From positions 17,781,001 through 17,845,000 of the forward strand of contig NC_081837.1 in NCBI RefSeq assembly GCF_030867095.1: 64,000 bases of DNA, in the 5' to 3' direction. The position numbers and the translations under genes are program-made. The notes under the pieces were generated by a model that was given only the letters and a program-made list of their open reading frames with translations, was not told where the DNA came from and did no database searches. Origin of the DNA: Alligator mississippiensis (lineage: Eukaryota > Chordata > Crocodylia > Alligatoridae). Shown here piece after piece: positions 43,695-54,934 of the stretch (positions are counted from its first letter, which is position 1; every line of letters begins with the position of its first letter).

Positions 43695-45290
43695 TAATGG
43701 TGATTTCGTGAAGGAACATCTTGAGAAGCTGGATGCCTTCAAGTCAGCCGGCCCTGACAATCTTCACCCCAGCGTACTCAAGGAGCTGGCGAGCATCATA
43801 GCCCAGCCTCTAGCACGGATCTTTGAAAACTCTTGGCGCTCTGGTGTAGTGCCCGAAGACTGGAAGAAGGCCAATGTGGTGCCTCTCTTCAAGAAAGGGA
43901 GGAAAGTGGATCCGGCTAACTATAGGCCCATCAGCCTGACTTCTATGCCCGGGAAGATCTTAGAAAAGTTTATTAAAGAGGCCATGCTTAATGGACTGGC
44001 CGACGTCAACATCTTAAGGGATAGCCAGCACGGGTTTGTTGCGGGTAGGTCTTGCTTGACCAATCTCATTTCCTTCTACGACCAGGTGACCTATCACCTG
44101 GACAAGGGAGAAGAGATTGATGTCATATATCTTGACTTCAAAAAAGCCTTCGATCTGGTTTCCCATGATCGCCTCTTGGAGAAACTGGCCAATTGTCGCC
44201 TTGGGTCCTCCACGATCCACTGGCTGCAAAATTGGCTCCGGGGTCGGACCCAGAGGGTAGTAATTGATGGAAGTCACTCATCGTGGTGTCCTGTGACCAG
44301 TGGAGTCCCCCAGGGCTCTGTCCTTGGACCAGTACTGTTCAACATCTTCATTAATGATGTGGACACTGGAGTCAGAAGCGGACTGGCCAAGTTCGCCGAT
44401 GACACCAAACTTTGGGGCAAAGCACCCACACCAGAAGACAGGCGGGTGATCCAGGCTGACCTGGACAGGCTCAGCAAGCGGGTGGACAAGAATCTGATGG
44501 TGTTCAATGCCGATAAATGCAAGGTTCTCTACCTTGGGAAGAAAAACCTGCAGCATCCTTATAGGCCCGGCAGTGCTACGCTGGCTAGCACTATGGAAGA
44601 AAGAGACTTGGGGGTCATCATGGACCACAAGATGAACATGAGCCTGCAATGCGATGCTGCAGCTAGTAAAGCGAGCAAAACACTGGCTTGCATCCATAGA
44701 TGCTTCTCAGGCAAATCCCGGGACGTCATTCTCCCCTTGTACTCGGCCTTGGTGAGGCCGCAGCTGGGGTACTGCGTCCAGTTTTGGGCTCCACAATTCA
44801 AAAAGGATGTGGAGAAGCTTGAGAGAGTCCAGAGAAGAGCCACGCGCATGATCAGAGGTCAGGGAAGCAGACCCTACGATGACAGGCTGAGAGCCCTGGG
44901 GCTCTTTAGCCTGGAAAAGCGCAGGCTCAGGGGTGATCTGATGGCCACCTACAAGTTTATCAGGGGTGACCACCAGTATCTGGGGGAATGTTTGTTCACC
45001 AGAGCGCCCCAAGGGATGACGAGGTCGAAAGGTCACAAACTACTACAAGACCATTTCAGGCTGGATATAAGGAAGAATTTCTTTAGTGTTCGAGCCCCCA
45101 AGGTCTGGAACAGCCTGCCACCGGAGGTGTTTCAAGCGCATACATTGAACACCTTCAAGAGCAAACTGGATGCTTATCTTGCTGGGATCCTATGACCCCT
45201 GCTGACTTCCTGCCCTTTGGGCAGGGGGCTGGACTCGATGATCTTCCAAGTCCCTTCCAGCCCTAATGTCTATGAAATCTATGAAATGTA
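43695..45290 (+). mobile_element. CR1 LINE, 5'-truncated, with an open 495-codon reverse-transcriptase frame
   Basis: The frame 43708-45195 covers the reverse-transcriptase domain and C-terminus of CR1 ORF2. Motifs in order are AFKSAGPDNLHP, NYRPISLTSMPGKILEK, YLDFKKAFDLVSHD, SGVPQGSVLGPVLFNIFIND and the catalytic FADDTK (about 44391-44408). After these come the region with ERVQRRATRMI and LRALGLFSLEKRRLRGDLMA, and the end WNSLPPEV. There is no stop or frameshift across the whole piece. ORF1 and the endonuclease are missing, so it cannot move by itself. The 3' part ends with CTATGAAATCTATGAAATG at about 45270-45288, the repeated tail used by this LINE clade for priming. High intactness implies a fairly recent insertion. 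Confidence 0.93.
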
Positions 45291-45625
45291 GGTGCTTGAA
45301 CCACCTCCGGTGGCAGGCTATTCCAGACCTTGGGGGCTCGGACAGTAAAAAAATTCTTCCTTATGTCCAGCCTGAAATGGTCTTGCAGTAGTTTATAAGC
45401 GGTTGCCCTTGTCATCCCTAGGGGTGCTCTGGTGAACAATCGTTCCCCAAGATACTGGTGGTCACTCCTGATAAACATATAGATTGCCATCAGATCACCC
45501 CTGAGCCTGCACTTTTCCAGGCTAAAGAGCCCCATGGCTCTCAGGCTGTCGTCGTAAGGTCTGTTTTTCTGCCCTCCGATCATGCGCGTGGCTCTTCTCC
45601 CGGCTCTCATGACAGTAGATTCAGA
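45290..45625 (-). mobile_element. CR1 fragment, tail to tail with the preceding copy
   Basis: The minus strand frame reads RATRMIGGQKNRPYDDSLRA, MGLFSLEKCRLRGDLM and ends KVWNSLPPEVVQAPTF, the same C-terminal region of ORF2 as 44830-45150 but inverted. It lacks the 3' UTR and tail. With the copy before it, it makes an inverted repeat with arms of about 320 bp. Confidence 0.88.
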
Positions 45626-45884
45626 ACCAGGACCCTATTAATGATTACTGAGCTAATATTTTGTCAACATGATGCTTTGCAATGGGGCATTGCAATGGGG
45701 AATTATTTGTTTTTTGCACCTTACAACCTGAGGTTATGTTCTCATGCAAAACTGCATAGGAACTATCCCAATTGCAATCTGGTGCCTCCCTGCATCCTAA
45801 GGTGCCCAGTCTGGCTAACAGGGACAACTGAGCAAGACAGAGAAGCTCAGGGCCTTCTCGGAGATCCCATGACTTGTGTTGTGA

Positions 45885-46100
45885 GGGAGATTAAAGCAGA
45901 GCACAGCTCTGCTGTTCTGCTAACATCTGTACAGCTCAGACTGTTTACATCTGGGCTTTTCCTTCTGAGCTGTGCAGGACCCCAGGGAACGAGTCCCAGG
46001 AGCCTTTGGAAGAAAACTACTGCAAAATTGCCGTCTTGCTTCACTCCTTTTCTACAAGGCAGAGTTGAGGTCAGCTGCACACTCAGAAACCTGGTTGGAT
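45885..46100 (+). repeat. Duplicated block upstream of an OR locus, copy 1
   Basis: The order GAGCACAGCTCTGCTGTTCTGC, ACAGCTCAGACTGTTT, TTCTGAGCTGTGCAGGACCCC, GAGTCCCAGGAGCCTTTGG and TTGCTTCACTCCTTTTCTAC is found again at 63815-64000 with substitutions. Here it lies about 0.8 kb before an OR pseudogene. It may be a 5' untranslated exon or promoter segment that was duplicated with the receptor. Confidence 0.7.
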
Positions 46101-46912
46101 TCACTCCAGTCGTTCAGTGACAGAGGGAACAGAGAAAGACCTCCGAGTTAGCTGTGCTTCTGGGGACCTAGACTAGTGGTTGGTGCAGAGGAGAGCTGAG
46201 ACATCAACTGGACAAGAGCAAAGGATCTTGGCAGGGGAAGCCTGAATGGGACACAAGAGATGAGGAAACTTCCACAAAAACAATTTCAGTAAGTTTTCTG
46301 CATCAGTGAAGTGTCCTGTCTTAGTAAGATGCAGAGGAGATTTTAAAACATTACAAGTTGGAAAACCTGGCTACATAAATCATTCTGCATTTTCTGTATA
46401 ATAGATTCAAAGCTACACGAGTGAACGAAGACATTTTCAATGTTTTTGCTATGAATACAGATAATGTTATATAGCATATTGGAAGTAGGGTGGGAAGAGG
46501 AGAGGGGTGGGATTGGGACCTCTAAGGAATGCATCTTTTTTATATAATATCTTTTATTTCATACATATTTGTTTCCAGCATACATTTTCTAGGTGAGATC
46601 TATTGAAAAAATGATAGACTTTCAGATTTAAAGCACAGGAAAAAAACTCCTGAGGTGTGGCTGGGTTAACATTTTCTTCACTTTCTAAAGGAATATCAAA
46701 ATATTTTATTTTATGTAGGGTCTTGCCAGGGAAAAATCATTTATTAAAATCAAATATTTCATGGGAAGAAAAATGGATTTTTTCCATTCTTAGCATGAAA
46801 TTTGGAGACATTATCAATGGGAATATCAAAGCCACTGAGTTTGTTACTCTCCTCCTTACCACTGCCCTTCTTATATTATACCTAGGACTTGCACAGCACC
46901 CTGGGAAGGAAG

Positions 46913-47405
46913 ATGTCCAACTGGACCACTGTAACCGAATTCCTCCTCCTGGGCTTCTCGGACACTTGGGAGCTGCAGATCGTACACTTTGTCATATTTC
47001 TGGCAGCGTACCTGGCAGCTCTGGTGGGGAACCTCCTTGTTATCACTGCTGTAACTACAGACCACCACCTCCACAGCCCCATGTACTGTTTTTTGGCAAA
47101 TTTGTCCATCCTTGACCTTGTGTCCATCTCTGTCATTGTCCCCAAGTCCATGGCCAATTCTCTCTTAAACACCAGGACAATTTTGCATGCTGGATGTGTG
47201 GCCCAGGTCTTTCTCTTCTTCCTCTGTTGTGCAGCCGATCTTGCGTTCCTCACCGTCATGGCATATGACTAGTACGTTGCCAACTGCAAGCCACTGCACT
47301 ATGAGATAATAATGAACAGGAGAGCTTGCGTCCAGATGGCTGCCGGTGCATGGGTTGTTGGTGCCATCAACTCTGCAATGCACACTGGGAACACCTTTAG
47401 TCATG
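46913..47405 (+). pseudogene. Olfactory receptor pseudogene, stop in the MAYDRY motif, 3'-truncated
   Basis: A class II olfactory receptor frame starts at ATG 46913 (SNWTTVTEFLLLGFSDTWEL, with an N-glycosylation site NWT). TM1 is readable (LVGNLLVITAV), then HLHSPMYCFLANLSILDLVS, then TM3 with a Cys and LAFLTVMAYD. The arginine of MAYDRY is replaced by TAG at 47270-47272. The frame continues YVANCKPLHYEIIMNRRACV through TM4 to about 47395, after which receptor similarity ends. TM5 to TM7 are absent. It would have coupled to the olfactory G protein in neurons. Confidence 0.9.
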
Positions 47406-47409
47406 GAGA

Positions 47410-47690
47410 AACCTCACTCCATCAGGGAGAAGACAGTACTATCCAGGGATCCTGGTTTTCTCTGATAAAAACAATCCCTCATTTTCAGATTAATCATAGA
47501 AAAATGTGGATTTTGGGTTACTTTTTTAAAAATGAAACACCAGTATATGTATATGTATCTATATATTAGTGGTGTTTCATTTTAATCATGGAAAAATGTG
47601 GATTTTGTGTTACTTTTTTAAATCCAAAAATTAGGGATTTTTTTTTTTAATCAGAGAAAACCAGGCTCTCTGGTAATATCCGGATAACGT
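47410..47690. other. No gene; short near-duplicated T-rich segments
   Basis: GTGTTACTTTTTTA-like and GAAAAATGTGGATTTTG words occur twice (about 47500-47540 and 47590-47625), as does CTGGTTTTCTCTGAT in both orientations (47450 and 47650). Together they look like a small inverted repeat that starts where the OR pseudogene ends. Confidence 0.5.
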
Positions 47691-47779
47691 ATATGTAGCA
47701 CCCTTTATTTTGGTAGAGGTGGTATGCAGTAACAGCAAACACACCAACACAGGGGAGGCCTGAGGCTCTTTGGGGATTG

Positions 47780-49870
47780 AAGAGACAGCCCATTCACTCC
47801 ACTTGTTGGCAGGACATATCATGTGCCTGTGCACCTGCAAGCAAAAAACCCACACACACAGCAAGTCCCATCCCATCCACATTGCGACACACCTGCACAC
47901 AGTCCTCTCACTCCAGCAGGGAGCAGTGCACAAGATTTGCATGCCTGTGTGTGCACACTCATGTGCATGCACACACCGATGCACAGAGTGGGTCTCATTG
48001 CCACCAGCAGAAGTCAGCATGTCGCAACACACACATGTGCATGCACATACACTGATGCATAAACTCATCCATTATTTCAGTGGGGAGCAACATACTCAAT
48101 GCAGTCAATGTTTCAAGCAGGGGACAGCATGCAAGAATAAATACAAATGTGTTCACGTGTGCATGCATATGCAGGTACCTTGTATGCAGCTGCCTCATAC
48201 TAGAGTGGGTCTCAACCTTTTTAGACTCAAGGCACCCCTTAGAAAATGCCAGCTCTTAGTTTTCACTCAGTTCTTTGACCCAAGAAAAATAATAGAGCAG
48301 TTCTGCTTCAGAGAGATTGCAGCAGGTCAGAATATTTTTGGCGCTTGGATTCCTATTTGAAATCAGTGGGTTTATCTTGTGAATCATGTTTGCACACCTA
48401 ACAGTGCTACTGTTGTGTGGCACGCCTCGGCACCCTTGAAAGGCTCCCAAAGCATCCCAGGATGCCACAGTACCTTGACTGAGAATCACTATTCTACCAG
48501 GTAGCAACATGCAACATGTGCATGAGTATGTACAAGCACAAAAACATATAAAGTATGGCTCATCCCTCCTACCTGTCAGCGTGTGTCTCTGTGTGTATAT
48601 CACACAGAGACATGCATGCATACAGACACAGATGACGGGGTTCATCCTCTAGTAAGATGTAGCACGTTATTACAGCCCCTCAAAGGATAGCCTGTTTCCC
48701 CCTCAGCCTTTTAGGGACCAGCACACAAGATTTGATGCGAGTTTGTGCATGGACCTCCCTTACTTCCGCAGGGTATACAATGCACACAGCTGCCAAGCAA
48801 AGCCTAATCAGTGTTCTTGCTCTCCTACCAAGAAGCAGTACCCATCGTATCACACATTTGCAAGTATCTCCTTCAAATCAGCAAGGAGCAACAGATAGTA
48901 ATACTCACACCAACATCCATATATGCACAGAGCAGGGTTCAATCTGTCCAGACCGGAGCAGCACACAGGAGGGATACCCACTGCTCAATTCTGCAGGTGC
49001 AGCACACAATAGTGTACACACGCACACCCCCCAAGGCTCAGTTTCTCAGCATGGGATGGTGGTGGACATGCATCCTAACAGAGAAAGCAGGATGTATGTC
49101 CTGCATGCATCCTAACAGAGAAAGCTCAAGCACTCTAGCAAGAAGCACCAAACAGCAACACCCAGGTTGCTCCTTTACTTCAGCAGGGAGCGAAACTCCA
49201 TAGTAATACTCCCCCATGCGCACAATGCAGAGGCCATCCTTCCCAGACCAAGGCAGCACACAATGCTACACACAGGCTCACACCTGCATCTTGCTTCAGT
49301 GCGAAGCAGCACACACAGTAACATGCATATATACACAAAGCAGGGTTTGGTCTTTCCATCAGGGAACTGCAGGAACACCTCTCTTCTACACACCCACATG
49401 CAGGGTGTGCAGGGCACATGCAATCGGGAGGATTAAATCATTTCCAAAGCAGGTCAGAGGACAAATATTCACTCGCCCACACAGAAAACAAGGCTCTGTC
49501 CCTTTTCCAAAGATCATCACACATACTTGAACCACACACACACACACCATGACACCCCTTAGGAAGGAGTTGTGGGGAGCAGGAATTCTGGGGGTTGATT
49601 TACACCACTCCTTTTTCCACCAGGCGGCAGCACGCAGCATGCAGGCTCATACACAACAGGGGATTTAGCTGTTCGGCTGGTGGACAGCAGCGTTCTCTCT
49701 GTCCGACAGGTGGTAGCACACCGTCAGCAATACACGGGACCTTCTGTCGGCCTCAGTCCTTCCAGGAGGTGGTTATAGGAATGCTACGCAGCATAAGATC
49801 CTCGAGACTTTTTCAACGGTGCTGCAGGATGCCACACAATGTTAACTGCTGGGTGTGCAAATGCAATTCA
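47780..49870 (+). repeat. Degenerate CA-rich tandem array, ~70-bp units
   Basis: Words such as CAGCAGGGAGCAGCACACAA, followed by alternating ATGCACACACATGCACAC-type sequence and AGCAGGGTTTGGTCTTTCC, recur through the region (for example near 47905, 48000, 48080, 48890, 48955, 49180, 49255, 49300, 49680). Units are strongly diverged and about 60 to 80 bp. Frames of 80 to 196 codons are incidental. A hAT-like element interrupts the array at 48199-48506. Confidence 0.65.
48199..48506 (+). mobile_element. hAT-like non-autonomous element, copy 1
   Basis: It begins AGTGGGTCTCAACCTTTTTAG and ends CTTGACTGAGAATCACTATT, imperfect inverted ends of the CAGTGGTTCTCAACC type common in hAT elements. Inside are GTTTATCTTGTGAATCATGT and TTTGCACACCTAA, shared with the copy at 54935-55255. 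No transposase frame is present. Confidence 0.65.
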
Positions 49871-50149
49871 TAAGATAAGCCTAGGGGTTTCAGAAAGGAA
49901 TCCAAGTGGCAGAAACATCCTGAAATGTTGTTATCCGAGCTCTTTGCAACTGCAGCACGGATCTATTGTTTTTCTGTAGTCAAAAAACAAGTGAAAATTA
50001 AGCTGGCATTTTACGAGGGCTGCCTCGAGTTTATAAAGGTTGAGACCCCAAATGCACACACGCCAGGCCTCAAGCTGTTCAGCAGGGTGCAGCAGGAACC
50101 TGGGTGCTGGTGTGCATACCGGAGGGCTGCTATGTACAATTGAGGTCTA

Positions 50150-50430
50150 AGAGCGGCACTCGGGCCCGCTGGAGGCAGGTCTACTTGGTGCTTTTTGCCC
50201 TTATGTCCCCTGCTGGCATTGCTGTGGGCATTGGGGTCTCGTTTTCTGTGGGGGATGCCAGCAGCCTGGCCAGGGCTGTACTGGAGGGGGTGGCAGCTGG
50301 GACTTTTCTCTATGTCACCTTCATAGAGATCCTGCCCCATGAACTGCACTCCTCGGAGGCTCCACCTGCCAAATTCTTCTTCATTGGCATTGGCTTCACT
50401 TTCATGGCTGTCATTGCCATATGGGCCTGA
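50150..50430 (+). pseudogene. SLC39A2-like zinc transporter (ZIP) C-terminal fragment
   Basis: The frame reads LVLFALMSPAGIAVGIGVSF, then SVGDASSLARAVLEGVAAGT, FLYVTFIEILPHELHSS and ends with the TM8-like IGIGFTFMAVIAIWA before TGA 50428-50430. This is the last three membrane segments of a ZIP1-subfamily metal importer and resembles SLC39A2 most. The first five segments, including the metal-binding TM4-TM5, are not found upstream, where the frame is interrupted. No clear acceptor is visible. It is probably an isolated pseudogene fragment; a last exon of a real gene with distant exons is less likely. Confidence 0.7.
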
Positions 50431-50639
50431 TGATGAGGGAAGGCCAAGAAATGGGATATGGGGCCTTTCCTCCTGGCAGGGAGGCATGAGGATGCCAGCT
50501 TGTGGGTGGGGGAGCTAGCTACCTGGCTCCAAAGGGTGGGGAATAGGGCACAGGGTGCTAGTTCTGTCCCCAGGGTAGGGAGACTAGTCAGTGTGGGGTG
50601 TGGGGAGAGGTACCCCCTAGCCAGTGAGGGGTGTGGGGG

Positions 50640-51045
50640 ACATGGCTTATGAGGACAGGCTGAGGGAACTGCATTTATTTAGTCTGGAGAAGAGCAGACT
50701 TGGAGAGGATTTGAAAGCAGCCTTCAACTACCTGAAGGGGGTTTGAAAGAGGATGGAGCTGGATTGTTCTCGGTGGTGGCAGACGACAGGACAAGGAGCA
50801 ATGGGCTCAAACTGCAGCAAGAGAAGTTGAGGTTAGACATTAGGAAGAATTTTCTTACTAGGAGGGCAGTAAAACACTGGAATGGGTTACCCAGAGAGGT
50901 GGTGGAAGCTCCATCCTTGGAGGTTTTCAAAACCTGGCTAGACAAAGCCTCAGCTGGGATGATGTAGTTGGGGCTGGTCCTGCTTTGAGCAGGGGGCTGG
51001 ACTAGAGGTGACCTCCTGCCAACCCTAATTTTCTATGACTCTGTA
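50640..51045 (+). mobile_element. CR1 LINE fragment with 3' end
   Basis: The sequence encodes [20 protein letters not shown]-like residues, then [40 protein letters not shown] and [12 protein letters not shown], the ORF2 C-terminus, and ends with a CR1 3' UTR (GGGGCTGGACTAGAGGTGACC, then CCTAATTTTCTATGACTCTG). It is a different subfamily from the 43.7-kb copy, and its tail is the ...TCTATGACTCTG type. It starts immediately after the SLC39A2-like fragment region. Confidence 0.85.
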
Positions 51046-51254
51046 ATTGTGGTACGTTTCTATGCATGCCTCAGTTTCCTTTTCTCAATGTTTTGCACTT
51101 AACACTGGGAAGGAATGGGATAATATTCACCCTGGACATGGAGTAGGGGGTAAGAGGTTAATTTCTGTGGGTAGCTGTTGAGGCTGGTAGAGCATGTCCA
51201 ACAAGTATGGAATAGATCAGTTTACATGTGGAAAAACACCTGTCCCATTCAGAC

Positions 51255-51400
51255 AAGGTTCCTTGGGTGAATTTGATATCTTTTATTAGACCAACCCAAA
51301 TGGTTGGAGAATAGTTATTAAGCAAGCTTTCGGGTTCAAAAACCCTTCGTCAGGCTAAGGAAGCTTCAGCACTTGGTGCGTGCTCTTCCTGGATGTCCCA
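51255..51400 (-). repeat. Dispersed repeat family R, copy 4 (reversed)
   Basis: It reads ACAAGGTTCCTTGGGTGAAT, TTGATATCTTTTATTAGACC, AGAATAGTTATTAAGCAAGC, TTTCGGGTTCAAAAACCCTT, CGTCAGGCTAAGGAAGC and GTGCTCTTCCTGGATG. It is the clean reverse complement of the 55328 copy. Confidence 0.8.
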
Positions 51401-51404
51401 TTCA

Positions 51405-51996
51405 GTGCATTTGAGGGTGATGTTTGCAGGAGATGGATCAAAGACATCCAGTGTGGGAAAACTGAGCTGAAAGGGGGCCATGGCTTAGACCTTGGGACTC
51501 AAACTAAGATAGTATGACCCAAAAAGGGACGCAGCTGCGTAGGCCTGGGCAGTGGACATGTCTTATTGACGAGGACTTTGCTTAGACTTGACTTAGCATC
51601 CTTGGAACAGGATCACACTTAATACATGCTGACTGGGTTGAGAAGGGCTCCTTGCCTCCCTGAATTTCACCTCTGGTTTTGCCAGTTCCTGTTAAAGAAT
51701 GAAACCCCAGTTACGTCCTACAGCTGCTTGAGCTTATCTGTAGAGCTACGGAGGCAGAGACGGGGCCAAGTGAGCCCAAAGAGACATGGGCTCACCTTCA
51801 CTAGTCTCCACACCTGGGCTGTGTCCCTGGATAACCTGAAAGGCTACCAAGAGACGCACACTGATATTTACTGCAAAAACTAAAATTGGCATTAAAAAAA
51901 ATGAAATATGCATTTTTTGTTTCCTTCAGGAAAAAAATACAGCTTTGCTTTGAAAATATCCTTTCTGTTTTAAATTGGATTTTTGCACCTTTTTTG

Positions 51997-52049
<53 letters not shown>

Positions 52050-54235
52050 AAGGAAAAGAACCCCCACTTTCTTGGGCTTCTAGTTTTTACCCCAATTTTT
52101 CAAATGGAAACAAGTAAATAGGGATATGAGGGTTTTTTCTCTGCTTTTCACCTCTGGTTGAAGGTGCTAAGGTGCCTTCCTTATCATAGCACCTTATAAA
52201 GGTCCTTAACTTATACCCTTTATTGCCTCTTATATCAATGGGAAAAAAAAGGAGAAAGGATAATAATTAAAAAACCCTGAAAGTAAAAATTCCCTCACCA
52301 TTTTACGGTAAAAAATATTGACCTTCTGCCTCATTCTTCATATTTTTAGTTTCAAAGCTTTTTTTTGAAACTTGAAACTTTACTGGAAAATGCTGTTTTT
52401 AATTATTTTTTTTATTTGTTCAGAAGTCCCACATTTCAATATAACATATTTCTTGGGCCACAAAATACATTGCATGTCAGTCCAGAGAGGAGTTAGTGTA
52501 GATAGATAGGTCTTTTAGAGAAAAGCTGAACATTTTCAGAGCTACCTAAGGGATTTTGTCATGCAATTCCCCTTAGTTTAATAAAAATGCCATTGATGTA
52601 CAATGGCAGATGATCTGACCGTAACAATTTCTACCCGGCCTCATAACTTTGCAATTCTAGGATGCAGGGAGAGACTCAGATGGATAAAAGGGATGCAGAT
52701 TTCAGAGGATTCATCTCAGATCTGTCTACATGAATTATCCTTGTAATTTGGAGGAAGATTCCTGTTTACTAGCTGACCCCGGTAGTGTAACAAGAGGTGG
52801 GCAACTAGGGCACCAGCCTCAGGTGCCTAGTGTGAGGGGGCACAAGAATGGCAGCCACTACTGCTGCCACCCAGGGCACAGACCCTGGTTGTTAAGTCTC
52901 TGGCTGGCACATCTAAACATTCAAAAACCTGTCTGTGCCTCTGTCTTGGCAAGACTTAAGGGCACAAATGCAGTCATTTAAAGCGTTCCTGAGAAAGAGC
53001 CTTGCTAAATAAAGATCAGCGTGTAAAGTGTTTTTCTCCCTCTAAAAAAAAAAAAAAAAAGAAGAATTGTCTTCTTGAAGTTCAATCTGTTGAAGCTCTG
53101 CTCACTGAATACAGCACTCAAGAAACAACTCTTCTGGAAATCACTTGAAACAGTGTCTGTAAAGCACCGAGAACTGATGCGTGACTCCCCAGGGAGACCA
53201 CTGCAATATCTATGCCAGCCCCACACTTGCTTAGCCAGGCTTTCAGCTATTAGTACAACACAGCACTCGGTGGCTGATGGGCTGTGTCGGGAGATGCTCC
53301 TTTCCCACCAGGACGGGGTTGCAGAAGTGCAGAGGCGATTCTTTGATGGGAGACAGCAATGCCTCCCTGTCAGGTAAGGTTATTTTTGCTAAAAAGAAAA
53401 AAAGGCGAGGGTTCAAGATTGCACTGTGGGTCAGTTTTCTTACATAGGAATGTATGTGCCAGACCAGTTGCTGGTGTATATAATTAGCATGCTCACCTCT
53501 ACTGCCCTTGATCAGACCAATGGGGTATCTAGCCTAATATCCTCTCTCCCTTGCCCACCCAAGTCTGTTGGCCCAATGAGTCTGTCAGCCCAACATCTCC
53601 TTTTGCCTGACACCCTGTATTAGACAGCTGGACCCATCTAACACAGTAGCCCTGCTATGTTAAATGTCCTCTATCCCTTCATTTCCAATCAGAGCAGTGG
53701 AGTCAGAACCATGGCTCTACCTGATATAATAGATCCTTTCCTTTTGGCTCTAAATCAAACCAATGGGCCAGGCTAGGGCAATATTTCCCAACCTGCCAAT
53801 CAAGCTTTAACCAATGTTTCCACCTAGCTTGGTATTTCTTTCCCTATTCTTCGATGCCCCGAATCATACAGAATGGCCCTTTATCCCCATCTCCCTGCCG
53901 TACTGGGAGGCTAGTGTCCCATCCCCCAGCAGTATGAGACCAGACTGACAGCACAGCTGGTCCTTCCCCCAACCTCCCTGCCATAGTAGATTATCCCTTA
54001 TTGACCAAAAACCTCAGCCTCTGGTGCCAGGGTCAGCAACTTCCAGGAACATTTTTTGTATTTCTGACAACCTACTTTAAGCCCTGCTCTCCTCTCCCAG
54101 CCTCAAGGTTGGGACCCTGGGACTGAGTCACAAAAGAGCAGTGGGGAGGAGGAAGATAAGCTCACCTTTTGCATTAAGTTTTTCAGAGATTGGATCAGGG
54201 TGGAAAAGACTCACATTTAGGCACCTAAGTCCACT
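51405..54235. other. Unassigned AT-rich DNA with simple repeats
   Basis: A poly-A run passes into a (TA)n microsatellite at about 52000-52045, and another A-run is at 53044-53060. Around 53505-53800 the words GATCAGACCAATGGGGTATC and AATCAAACCAATGGGCCAGG recur, resembling a dispersed reptile repeat, though too diverged to classify. No gene is recognised. Confidence 0.5.
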
Positions 54236-54239
54236 TTGG

Positions 54240-54680
54240 TGTTTGATAGGTGGAATATACAAAAAACTAGAACTCTTGGTTCCAAAATGGTTATTAGACC
54301 AACTGGAAAATGGCAAGAAAATTGTCTTTTTCTGCAAACTTTCGGGATCAAAGTCCCTTCATCAGGCTCTGGGAAACGTGTAGATGGTACAGGAGGGTAA
54401 AAAGTCCCCATAGGTAGGAAATCAACCATTTTTGCACAGAGGGAGCTGAAGATGGAAGTCTGTCCCTCTGGGTCCACGAGAGTGTCTTTGTGAGCTGTGT
54501 TGAGTAGCTCTTTGACGTGTTGATCAGGTAGAAGTCCTTCCCTGGAGGTGTCAGATGGGAGGCAGGGAAGTAAAAATACTTCCTTGTAGTTCTGCAATGA
54601 AGTTTAAAATCCAAAATTGGCTGAAATTCGGCATCTTCCATGTTTCAGGGGTGTACTTGGTAGCCGTGTTAATAGGTGGA
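54240..54680 (-). repeat. Dispersed repeat family R-like, diverged copy 5
   Basis: The words GGTTATTAGACCAACTGGAA, TGCAAACTTTCGGGATCAAAG and TCCCTTCATCAGGCTCTGGG at 54290-54375 match the R family in reversed order. TTCAGGGGTGTACTTGGTAGCCGTGT at about 54646 may be a broken terminal part of the family. The copy is much more diverged than the 51-kb and 55-kb ones. Confidence 0.5.
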
Positions 54681-54934
54681 ATAGAATCTGGCCCTTATTT
54701 TCTGAATCATAGTGAAGCATAGGTGACAGAAATAAAAGACGCAGGCATACAAGGCACTTTTAGGGTCCAAAGTGGGGTTTTGTCAGGATCAGAGTTTTGA
54801 CCTGGGTGCCTACGTTCCTTCTCAGACCTGCGCTAGGCTCTTAAGCCCCAAGTAGGTTTTTTCAAAAACATGTCATCTGCTGAGTCCTCTTGCTTTCAGT
54901 GACAGATGTGAAAGTCCCATTTGGGTACCTTTGT

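Noticed and set aside
47770-48360. 196-codon Cys/His-rich frame that looks like a zinc-binding protein
   Set aside because: The Cys and His come from CA/TG-rich tandem repeat translated in frame; spacing does not fit a zinc-finger pattern.
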